A stretch of 64,000 bases of DNA, from positions 1 to 64,000 of the forward strand of contig JAOTZC010000002.1 in NCBI GenBank assembly GCA_029861535.1. Reading direction: 5' to 3'. Shown here in pieces: positions 35,685 to 49,420 of the stretch; positions within the stretch are counted from its first letter, which is position 1; the number at the start of each line of letters is the position of its first letter. A program made the position numbers and the translations under genes. This DNA comes from Gammaproteobacteria bacterium (GTDB lineage: Bacteria; Pseudomonadota; Gammaproteobacteria; Steroidobacterales; Woeseiaceae). The notes under the pieces are model-generated. The model worked only from the letters and a program-made list of their open reading frames with translations. It made no database searches and had not been told where the DNA came from.

Positions 35685-36377
35685 GTGGCCAAACGCATTG
35701 CGATCGTCGAGGATGAATTGGCGATCAGAGAAAACTACGTCGCGGCGTTTCGCCGTGAGGGTTATGTGGTCGACGCTTACGACGCGCGTGCGCCCGCCCT
35801 GGAGGCGTTCGCCACGCGGCTGCCGGATTTGGTCGTGATCGACATCAATCTCAGAGACGATGTCGAAGGTGGCTTCGAGTTGTGTCGAGACCTGCGCTCA
35901 CGCTCCGCCGATCTGCCCATCATTTTCTTGACCGCGCGCGACAGCGAATTCGACGCGGTCTCGGGTCTACGCCTCGGCGCGGACGATTATTTGACAAAAG
36001 ACATCAGCCTGCCGCACTTGATGGCACGGATTGCGGCACTGTTTCGTCGACTTGACGCGCTACAAAATCCGAAGCGAACCGAAAGCCGAATTACGCGCGG
36101 ACTGCTTGAAATCGATACCGATCGGATGGCGATCGCGTGGTCCGATCAACCTGTCGGCCTGACCTTGACCGAATTCTGGCTTGTGCACGCGATGGCTCGC
36201 TACCCGGGCCACGTCAAGAATCGCCAACAACTGATGGATGCCGCTCAGGCCGTACTCGACGACAATACGATCACGTCCCATATCAAACGTATTCGCCGCA
36301 AGTTCGTTGCAATCGATCCAAATTTTAACGCCATCGAAACCGTCTACGGTATGGGTTACCGCTGGTTGTCCGAGTAG
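35685..36377 (+). CDS. pdsR: Dedicated sortase system response regulator (OmpR type)
   Basis: A 230-residue regulator with an N-terminal receiver domain (about 1-120), phospho-acceptor Asp53 in VVIDINL, and a C-terminal winged helix (about 145-230) with TSHIKRIRRKF and VYGMGYRW. It matches the response regulator always found with the proteobacterial dedicated sortase. It begins with GTG at 35685 after GGAGCAG. It is divergent from the target and sortase genes and is followed by the kinase after 14 bp. Likely regulates the divergent pair, inferred from context. Confidence 0.92.
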   Translation: MAKRIAIVEDELAIRENYVAAFRREGYVVDAYDARAPALEAFATRLPDLVVIDINLRDDVEGGFELCRDLRSRSADLPIIFLTARDSEFDAVSGLRLGADDYLTKDISLPHLMARIAALFRRLDALQNPKRTESRITRGLLEIDTDRMAIAWSDQPVGLTLTEFWLVHAMARYPGHVKNRQQLMDAAQAVLDDNTITSHIKRIRRKFVAIDPNFNAIETVYGMGYRWLSE

Positions 36378-36391
36378 CGGACGTTTAAGCG

Positions 36392-38425
36392 ATGACGCTG
36401 AAGCGGCAGCTACTTCTGGTCAGCCTACTCGCATTGATGTTGCCATGGGCCGGCTGCGAATTTATTCGTGAAACCGAATCTGCATTGCGTGCTAGTCAGC
36501 AACAGATGCTGGCAAGCACTGCTAGTGCGTTTGCAGACTCGATGGAGCAGTACGCCGAAGAATTTCCGGATATCGGCAGCAACGACTACTTGATTGGTGA
36601 TCAACTCTACGGCCACCAACTCGAAACTGCGCCGTTAATCGATGGTTATTTCGATGATTGGACGATCGAAAAGCCCGCGCTTCGCGACTTGCCGGGGCCG
36701 GACGGCCCGATCCGCTTCGCGATCGGATTGCATCAACAGTTTGCCTATCTATATGTGTCAATTAGTGATCACAATGTTATTTATGCGAATGCAAACTCGC
36801 TGATACCGGGTGATGGCGCGCAGCACGCAGATCGCGTTCGTCTGATTAGCGCGAACCCACCGTATCTCGAAGAGGCGTTATCTTTCGCGGCAGAGGCGCC
36901 GGGGTCAGTTGTTACGTATATGCAGAATGCCTTCGGCTTTGCGCCGGAGCCCACGATTCGCGCGTATTGGCAGGATGTGCCGGGCGGCTACCAACTCGAG
37001 GCACGCATGCCATTAAATCAGCTCGGCACCCATTTGGGCCTAATCGTCAATAACACGGCTACGATCGACCATCCCGGCGTACGCAGCGCAAGTTTTTCCG
37101 CGCGGTCGCCCGGCGCATTCGTTAGCACGTCACAGGCGCTTACCAGAATCGCCGAAAACTTGTTAGTGCAACCGGGTATGCGAATGATCGTTACCGACTT
37201 CTCAGGCTGGCGCATCGCAACCGTCGGAAACTTGCGGAGTTCATCGCAGCCTGGATCAACGGCAACGTCCAACTGGCTAAGGTTCGCCTACGGTGCTGTC
37301 GTTGAACCCGGCAAAACTGCGGCATTCGCTGAGCCTGATCCGGGCGGTCGCGAGCAACAACCCTATATCGCGAGCGCGCTTGACGGGCGTCGGGATGATG
37401 AATGGTTTCGCAGCGATAACAGCGGCAAAGCTGTTGTTGCTGTCGCCGAACCCGTCATGTCTGGGAATCGCCCTATCGGCGCGATCGTTTTGCAACAGGG
37501 TACCGATGCGATACTGAGCTTGACAAACCAGGGCCTCGCCCGACTTATGAACGTGACCTTGATCGCGATGCTGGTCGTCGCCGCCAGTCTGCTTGGATAT
37601 GCGACCTGGTTGTCACGAAGAATTCGGCGCTTGAGTATCGCGGCCGAAGCCGCGCTCGAGAGCGATCAGCTACGAAGCACCCTTCCGAGCTCGAACGCTG
37701 CAGACGAGATCGGCGACCTCTCACGCAGCTTCTCAAATGTTCTTATCCAACTTGGCGACTACAACGAATATCTTCGGACGCTTGCGTCAAAACTCTCGCA
37801 TGAGTTGCGCACACCCCTGGCAATCGTGACATCCTCGCTCGAGAACCTCGAACACGAAAAACTAAACGAGGCTTCGGCCGGCTATACGGCGCGGGCCAAA
37901 GATGGTGCCGAGCGACTGCGACGAATCCTAACCGCAATGAGTGAAGCGAGTCGCGTTGAAGAGTTGATGAAAAATGCCGAGCCCGAGCGCTTCGATTTGC
38001 GTGTCGTCGTCGAATCCACGGTTAACGCATATTGCGACGCCTATACAGTGCGCCGATTCGAATTCGTATCGACGGCTACGGAGTCCAGTGTTGATGGTTC
38101 TCCCGAACTAATCAACCAGATGCTCGACAAGCTAATCGAAAACGCAGTTAGCTTTAGTGCGGACGGCGATCAAATCGATATTGCGCTGACTGTCGAAGGC
38201 GACGATCTGCGACTCGACGTCAGCAATCCCGGGCCGCCCTTGCCGGAACGCATGCGCAGCCAGTTGTTTGATTCATTAATTTCAATGCGGGAAAAAAAGG
38301 ACGACAAACATCTCGGCCTTGGCTTATATATCGCAAAACTTATCGCCGACGGGCACAACGGCCACATCGACGCCGAAAACACAGACGAAGGCGTCAAATT
38401 CTCAGTATGGCTGCCAAGGTTGTAA
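36392..38425 (+). CDS. pdsS: Dedicated sortase system sensor histidine kinase with CBM9-like sensor
   Basis: A 677-residue sensor kinase. TM1 is at about 5-22. The large periplasmic part includes a region (about 80-222) with the pattern of a family 9 carbohydrate-binding module: PLIDGYFDDW, FAYLYVSISDHN, ADRVRLIS and GYQLEARMPLNQLG. TM2 is at about 388-405, followed by a HAMP-like linker. The HisKA domain has His470 in KLSHELRTPL, and the ATPase domain has a G-box region LGLGLYIAKLIADGHNGH. The partner is PdsR. The sensor similarity is by eye, and the ligand is not known. Confidence 0.9.
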   Translation: MTLKRQLLLVSLLALMLPWAGCEFIRETESALRASQQQMLASTASAFADSMEQYAEEFPDIGSNDYLIGDQLYGHQLETAPLIDGYFDDWTIEKPALRDLPGPDGPIRFAIGLHQQFAYLYVSISDHNVIYANANSLIPGDGAQHADRVRLISANPPYLEEALSFAAEAPGSVVTYMQNAFGFAPEPTIRAYWQDVPGGYQLEARMPLNQLGTHLGLIVNNTATIDHPGVRSASFSARSPGAFVSTSQALTRIAENLLVQPGMRMIVTDFSGWRIATVGNLRSSSQPGSTATSNWLRFAYGAVVEPGKTAAFAEPDPGGREQQPYIASALDGRRDDEWFRSDNSGKAVVAVAEPVMSGNRPIGAIVLQQGTDAILSLTNQGLARLMNVTLIAMLVVAASLLGYATWLSRRIRRLSIAAEAALESDQLRSTLPSSNAADEIGDLSRSFSNVLIQLGDYNEYLRTLASKLSHELRTPLAIVTSSLENLEHEKLNEASAGYTARAKDGAERLRRILTAMSEASRVEELMKNAEPERFDLRVVVESTVNAYCDAYTVRRFEFVSTATESSVDGSPELINQMLDKLIENAVSFSADGDQIDIALTVEGDDLRLDVSNPGPPLPERMRSQLFDSLISMREKKDDKHLGLGLYIAKLIADGHNGHIDAENTDEGVKFSVWLPRL

Positions 38426-38440
38426 AGCCATGGGTTTGAG

Positions 38441-38521
38441 GGCGGTGCTTGCGGGGCTTCTCTCCCTCATGGCTCACTGCGTTGCGCTTTACTTCGGTCG
38501 AAAAACCCCGCAAGCGCCGCC
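38441..38521 (-). repeat. Stem-loop repeat SLR-5
   Basis: The outer arms GGCGGTGCTTGCGGGG and 38506-38521 pair at 15 of 16 positions; the inner stem is less regular, with GGTCG in place of the usual GATGA. The loop is on the minus strand, apex AC-GCA-GT. It begins 15 bp after pdsS. Confidence 0.8.
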
Positions 38522-38549
38522 GTAATACCGGAAAGCGAAACAGTGCTTT

Positions 38550-38630
38550 GGCCGTGGGTGCGATGCTCTTCAGCGGAAGTAAAGCGCAGCGTAGCGAGCC
38601 ATGACGATGAGGAGCATCGCACCCACGGCC
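38550..38630 (+). repeat. Stem-loop repeat SLR-6
   Basis: Arms starting GGCCGTGGGTGCGATGCTC and ending GAGCATCGCACCCACGGCC pair at 23 of 25 positions. The loop is on the plus strand with apex GC-GTA-GC. It is opposite in orientation to SLR-5, 28 bp away, and ends 7 bp before the gltD stop. Confidence 0.87.
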
Positions 38631-38637
38631 AACTCGA

Positions 38638-44516
<5,879 letters not shown>

Positions 44517-44799
44517 AACTTCCCAGAAGCACGCACAGTGCGTGCCCCGATTTATTAAGAACTCTTGAAATGGCGTTCGTGGCGCCACGGTGGGCTGCCG
44601 AAGATGCCTAAAGCAAGCCCTAGCCGATCAGTATAGGTGTGGCTCGGGAATGGCCGTTAATGGAGTGCACGATTTCGATTGAAACTTGCGCGGTGACAAT
44701 AGCTTAGGTGAGCCTGCCAGCGCTTTGTCCGGCGCCATCGCAATGGTTACGCGCGTAACGGCTAGTGCGGCTTTCGCCGGAGAAATCAGTAACTTGAGG

Positions 44800-45279
44800 C
44801 TAGAGTTTCGCGGCCTGCAAGCGTATCAGGCCATCATTTTGAAACCTGACGGGCTTCGCGTATGGGATATCGACACCCAGTTGGCCTTCAAGCCCATAGG
44901 GAATATCCCGATACACGCCGTCACGCACAATGTACAACAGCTCAGGCGCCGTTTTCAGCAGATTAATATTGACGCTGATCGCAAACTCGCCGTCGCCGCT
45001 CGCCGGCACGGTAAACGAGCATGGTGTCTCACCGTTTGCAAAGCGATGGCCGTCAAGTTCGATCGCATAGCTAATCATACTGATCGGCAGCGGAAACGGA
45101 TTTGGATTCGTGACGTCGAAAGACAACAAAAACGATTGTTCGGTGAGATCGAGTCGCTCAACCTGAACATTACGGAGGCTCACGCCGGGCGCAGTGACAA
45201 GATGCTCAAGCGACGCGCAGCCCGACGTTAGCACCGCCGCCAAGACCAGGCTCGTGTGAACGAGTAGTCGTCTTTTCAT
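44800..45279 (-). CDS. LEA type 2 (WHy-domain) lipoprotein
   Basis: A 159-residue lipoprotein. MKRRLLVHTSLVLAAVL ends in lipobox TSGC, then a WHy/LEA14-like domain (about 35-155) with VQVERLDLTEQSFLLSFDV and NPNPFPLPISMISYAIELDG. The NPNPFPLP motif is typical. Such lipoproteins sit in the outer membrane; their role is unknown. It follows the next gene upstream by 10 bp, so both are one operon. The frame extends upstream of 45279 without support. Confidence 0.85.
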   Translation of the reverse strand: MKRRLLVHTSLVLAAVLTSGCASLEHLVTAPGVSLRNVQVERLDLTEQSFLLSFDVTNPNPFPLPISMISYAIELDGHRFANGETPCSFTVPASGDGEFAISVNINLLKTAPELLYIVRDGVYRDIPYGLEGQLGVDIPYAKPVRFQNDGLIRLQAAKL

Positions 45280-45289
45280 GTTACGCACC

Positions 45290-45757
45290 TCACCGGACAA
45301 CCTGCCCAACTTCACCCCAGCGAGCGGAAATGAGCTTCCAGTGCTCACCGTCAGCTTCGAGCTCAAGCTCAAACCGGTACGCGTCAGCTCGAAGCCCAAA
45401 CGCGTTGTTGTTCGTTCCCGCCATCGCCACTGTCAACGACACCTCAGCTACTGTGCCATCAATGATCCTGATCTCGTCGACGTTTGGAACCACAGCGATT
45501 CGATTCTGGCGCAGGAAATACACACGCAGAGTATTCTCGATGTCGTCGCGACTATTGCCCCGCGCATCGATATACGACGGCGAAATCCTATCGACTATGT
45601 CACTCCGGTCTTTGGCTTCTGCTGCTGCATGCATCTCATCGATCCAAGCCCTCACCTGAGCCTCCGGGCCTTCAGCCTCTTCGGCGCAGCCGACGATCGC
45701 CGACAGCGCCAAGATCGCTGCAAACAGCACCGCCAATCGGGTGACCGTCGTCGTCAT
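45290..45757 (-). CDS. Lipoprotein, NTF2-like, unknown function
   Basis: A 155-residue lipoprotein with signal and lipobox AIVGC. The mature part begins acidic (EEAEGPEAQVRAWIDEMHAA) and has the alternation of helix and strands of an NTF2/SnoaL-like cone fold (YFLRQNRIAVVPNVDEI, VAEVSLTVAM, WKLISARWGEV). Pairing with the LEA lipoprotein suggests a joint envelope role. I do not recognise a specific function. Confidence 0.7.
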   Translation of the reverse strand: MTTTVTRLAVLFAAILALSAIVGCAEEAEGPEAQVRAWIDEMHAAAEAKDRSDIVDRISPSYIDARGNSRDDIENTLRVYFLRQNRIAVVPNVDEIRIIDGTVAEVSLTVAMAGTNNNAFGLRADAYRFELELEADGEHWKLISARWGEVGQVVR

Positions 45758-45915
45758 CTGTTAAAGTCTACTGTTATTAGGCGCCTATGCGGTCGACGTT
45801 ATTCAGAATCGTGATCTGGTTCGCACTTTGCGACGGACATACCCCCCGATGAGCAAGATCCGCGGCCTGGAAACCGTTCCGCAATCTCAGCCCTCGCGCC
45901 TGCAGGAGTAGCAAA

Positions 45916-46584
45916 ATGTCGGTAAAGCTTCTCAGTGAATCAGTCGATGCGACGATTACGGACGATGACCAGATTCGAATTCAGGCAGTCCTGTCGTTCT
46001 GGTTTAAGGAAACGGAGCTTTCCGCGCCGCAAATCGACCGACGCATGGATATCTGGTTCGGTGAAGATCCGGTCTTCGATCTCGAGATCAAAAAGGAATT
46101 CGCCGACGATATCGAACGGGCGTCTGAGGGAACACTAGACCATTGGGCACATCAACCGCATGGGCGACTCGCGCTGATTCTGTTGCTCGATCAATTTCGT
46201 CGCAACATCTATCGCAATACGGCAAAGGCTTTCGCAAAGGACAAAGCGGCGCTCAAACTTTGCGTCGAAGGCGCAATAGCGAAAAAAGACAAGGGACTTA
46301 CACCTATTGAGCGAGTGTTCTTTTACATGCCGCTGCAGCACACTGAATCAGCAAAAGTGCAGGCCAAAGCCTGCGAACTCTACAACAAGCTTGCCAATGC
46401 GGTTTCGCCAACCCATCGCGAGACCTTTGAGACGATTGCGCAATTCGCGGAACTGCATCGCGACATCATCGTGCAGTTCGGACGATTTCCACACCGAAAC
46501 AAGCTGCTTGGCCGCAAGAACACGCCGGACGAAGACCAATACCTTGCCGGCGACAGTGTCGACTTCGCTCAGGGTGGCGAATAA
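45916..46584 (+). CDS. DUF924 family protein
   Basis: A 222-residue all-helical protein of DUF924 (TPR-like). Signatures are VLSFWFKETELSAPQIDRRMDIWFG, LALILLLDQFRRNIYRNT and the C-terminal GRFPHRNKLLGRKNTPDEDQYL. The function is not established, though it is widespread in proteobacteria. Its last 16 bp overlap the convergent MATE gene. Confidence 0.92.
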   Translation: MSVKLLSESVDATITDDDQIRIQAVLSFWFKETELSAPQIDRRMDIWFGEDPVFDLEIKKEFADDIERASEGTLDHWAHQPHGRLALILLLDQFRRNIYRNTAKAFAKDKAALKLCVEGAIAKKDKGLTPIERVFFYMPLQHTESAKVQAKACELYNKLANAVSPTHRETFETIAQFAELHRDIIVQFGRFPHRNKLLGRKNTPDEDQYLAGDSVDFAQGGE

Positions 46585-47951
46585 GCGAACAAATACGCCT
46601 TCGATAACATCGCATAGCGCCAAGTCAACAGAATCGCGGCAACACTAAGGCCGATTACAAAACCGCCCCAGATGTAATTTGGCGGCATCGTGTAGGTTAT
46701 GGCGGCGAGATATGCGAGCGGAAACGCGAGTACCCAATAGGCAAAGGTGTTGATCAGCATCGGCATGCGTGTGTCTTTATAGCCACGCAGCGCGCCGGCC
46801 GCGCCAATCTGAATGCCGTCGCCGATCTGGAAGATGGCGGCCATCAACAACAGACTTATCGCGATTCCTTTGACGATCGGATCGTCGGTGTACAAGGTGA
46901 CCACGGCATCACGAAACACCAGCAAGAAAAGCGCCGAACAGCTCATGAAGATACCACATACAAATATGCCAAAGCCGCCCGTGTAGCGTGCTCGTCTATG
47001 ATTGCCGGCACCAAGTTCGTGTCCGACCCGAATCGTAATTGCCGAACTTAGCGCCAACGGAACCATGAACATTGTCGCTGCGAAGTTAATCGCAATTTGA
47101 TGTGCGGCTGTTATTTCAGCACCCCGCGTACCCATAAGGATTGCGACGACATTAAAAAGTCCAATTTCCGCGGTGATCGTCACAGCGATAGGAATTCCGA
47201 CCGATGCGATCTCCTTCAAAACATGTAATCGAGGTGGTGCCAGTCTTGCGAATATCTGCAACGGCCGGTACGTTCTGCTTATCACAACGTACGCGGTAAG
47301 GATGCCCGCGATTAACCACATTGTGATTGCGCTTGCGAGGCCACAACCGATCGCGCCAAGCGCCGGCGCACCGAAGTGTCCAAACATCAGCACGTAGTTC
47401 AAAACCGCGTTACAAATCAATGCGAATATCGATGTGTACATGATTGGTTTGGTAACACCAATGCCTTCGGTCGTAAACCGCAACGCCAAGAAAACAAACA
47501 TGCCCGGTGCGCCCAAGGTGATCGCTTTGATATAACTAACCGTCAATTCGCGGAATTCGGGATCGATACCGATCAGCTCGAGCAGTGGTTGTACGGCGTA
47601 TTGCGCTGCGAAAATGACCGGAATCGCCAGCGCCAATCCCAGGTAAATCCCTTGCCGAGTGTATCGCCCAATTAGCTGCGAATTACCGCCGCCGTGGTGC
47701 CGCGCCGCGATTGGCGAGATTGCCATCAGCATGCCGAGACCGATCGAAAACGCGAACATCCACACACTGCCACCAACCGCAACGGCCGCAAGCGCCTTTG
47801 CGCTAATACGCCCGGACATCACCGTATCGGCAAACTGCATACCGGCGATGGACAGGTTATTGACGATGAGGGGCCCGGCCAGACGCAGCAGACGCCCGGT
47901 TTCATTTGACCAGTTTGGATTGTTTTCGGTGGGAGTCACGATCCCTGTCAT
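46569..47951 (-). CDS. MATE efflux transporter, NorM type
   Basis: A third MATE protein of about 460 residues, of the NorM family: RLAGPLIVNNLSIAGMQFADTVMSGR and AARHHGGGNSQLIGRYTRQG match it. Twelve predicted membrane segments. The start is uncertain: ATG 47951 or a GTG about 12 bp downstream with better ribosome-site spacing; the longer frame to 47981 is not supported. It converges on DUF924 and is divergent from the thiolase gene. Confidence 0.87.
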   Translation of the reverse strand: MTGIVTPTENNPNWSNETGRLLRLAGPLIVNNLSIAGMQFADTVMSGRISAKALAAVAVGGSVWMFAFSIGLGMLMAISPIAARHHGGGNSQLIGRYTRQGIYLGLALAIPVIFAAQYAVQPLLELIGIDPEFRELTVSYIKAITLGAPGMFVFLALRFTTEGIGVTKPIMYTSIFALICNAVLNYVLMFGHFGAPALGAIGCGLASAITMWLIAGILTAYVVISRTYRPLQIFARLAPPRLHVLKEIASVGIPIAVTITAEIGLFNVVAILMGTRGAEITAAHQIAINFAATMFMVPLALSSAITIRVGHELGAGNHRRARYTGGFGIFVCGIFMSCSALFLLVFRDAVVTLYTDDPIVKGIAISLLLMAAIFQIGDGIQIGAAGALRGYKDTRMPMLINTFAYWVLAFPLAYLAAITYTMPPNYIWGGFVIGLSVAAILLTWRYAMLSKAYLFAYSPP

Positions 47952-48103
47952 GCGGCCGATCGATGGCACACATGATGTCACGAGCGACCGTCGTGTAAAG
48001 CCCTTAGTCCAAAACGTGGCCTAGCGTGCCGGGCCTACGGTTTGCCCAGCCAATGGTGTAAAGTTCTGAGCCGACGCAAAGCTGAACGCCGATGGAGGCA
48101 ATC

Positions 48104-49402
48104 ATGTTGCATGACGGGCGAGCGCTACGAGTTGCCGTTGTTGGCGGTTCACGAATTCCGTTCTGTCGATCACATTCGGTCTACCGAAAGTGTTCGAATC
48201 AGGAAATGATGACGGCCGCACTAACTGGTGTCGTCAACAAATTCGATCTCAAGGGCCAGAAACTCGGCGAAGTCGCACTTGGCGCCGTTATCAAACACTC
48301 GAAGGATGCGGCGCTTGCCCGCGAGTCACTGATCGATTCCGGACTATCGATGCTGACTCCGGGGGTCGATTTGCAGCGTGCTTGCGGCACAAGCATCGAG
48401 GCCGCCATTGTGATTGCTAACAAAATTGCACTCGGACAGATTGACGCAGGCATCGCTGGCGGCGCCGATTCTGCAAGTGACGTTCCTATCGTTTTCAAAG
48501 ACCAGTTTCGTAGTATTTTGCTGGAGTCTTACGGCGCTCGCTCGTTTATCGATCGTGTCAAGCCGTGGTTTCGCTTGCGGCCAAGTTATCTTGCGCCACA
48601 CTTGCCGGGCATGGAGGAGCCACGCACTGGTCTAACGATGGGTCAGAGCACTGAAATTACGGCCAAGCAATGGGATGTCCAACGCGAGCACCAAGATCAG
48701 CTCGCGCTTGCCAGTCATGTTAGAGCTGCGGCGGCCTATGATGCGGGTTGGTACGACGACCTTGTCGTTCCATTTAATGATGCCGAAGAAGACAACAACA
48801 TTCGTCGAGACACGTCGTTTGAAAAATTGTCGTCTCTTAAACCAGTGTTCGATAAAGGCGAGGATGCGACGATGACAGCGGGAAACAGCACGCCGCTAAC
48901 CGACGGCGCCGCGGCAATTCTGTTGGCCAATGAAGATTGGGCGCGCAAGAAAAATCTACCGATTCTTGCCCACCTGACATTCGCGAAGGTGGCGGCTGTC
49001 GACTACATTAACGATGAGGGTCTGCTGATGGCGCCGGCGTATGCCGTGTCCGAAATGCTGCAGCAGGCCGGACTCGAATTGCAAGATTTCGATTTTTACG
49101 AAATTCACGAAGCGTTCGCCGCACAAACGATAGCAACGCTCAAAGCTTGGCAGTCGGAAGAGTTTTGTCGTAATCGGCTCGGTCGAAACAAGGCGATGGG
49201 GCCGATTGATCTGTCTCGACTCAATACCAAGGGTGGAAGCATTGCTATCGGCCATCCATTCGCCGCAACCGGCGCTCGAATCATCGCGTCGATCGCCAAA
49301 ATGCTCGATGAAAATGGCTCCGGCCGTGGGCTTGTCTCGGTATGCACAGCGGGAGGGATGGGCGTCACGGCAATTCTGGAGGCCGCTCCGACGGCGACAT
49401 AG
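48104..49402 (+). CDS. Acetyl-CoA C-acyltransferase (thiolase, FadI-like)
   Basis: A thiolase acting on beta-ketoacyl-CoA. ATG 48104 is preferred because GGAGG lies 5 bp before it; an ATG at 48092 lies inside that site. The 432 residues have nucleophile Cys94 in LQRACGTSIEAA, His in HEAFAAQ, the GGSIAIGHPFAATGAR loop and Cys in CTAGGMGV. The length and the LRPSYLAPHLPGMEEPRTGLTMG insert fit the FadI type. No fadJ-like partner is adjacent. Confidence 0.9.
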   Translation: MLHDGRALRVAVVGGSRIPFCRSHSVYRKCSNQEMMTAALTGVVNKFDLKGQKLGEVALGAVIKHSKDAALARESLIDSGLSMLTPGVDLQRACGTSIEAAIVIANKIALGQIDAGIAGGADSASDVPIVFKDQFRSILLESYGARSFIDRVKPWFRLRPSYLAPHLPGMEEPRTGLTMGQSTEITAKQWDVQREHQDQLALASHVRAAAAYDAGWYDDLVVPFNDAEEDNNIRRDTSFEKLSSLKPVFDKGEDATMTAGNSTPLTDGAAAILLANEDWARKKNLPILAHLTFAKVAAVDYINDEGLLMAPAYAVSEMLQQAGLELQDFDFYEIHEAFAAQTIATLKAWQSEEFCRNRLGRNKAMGPIDLSRLNTKGGSIAIGHPFAATGARIIASIAKMLDENGSGRGLVSVCTAGGMGVTAILEAAPTAT

Positions 49403-49420
49403 CCGTCTGGTGACAAACAA

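Noticed and set aside
44517-44799. Possible gene in the 283-bp region between gltB and the LEA lipoprotein gene
   Set aside because: No open frame with a family pattern, no tRNA-like fold and no repeat was seen; it probably holds the gltB promoter.
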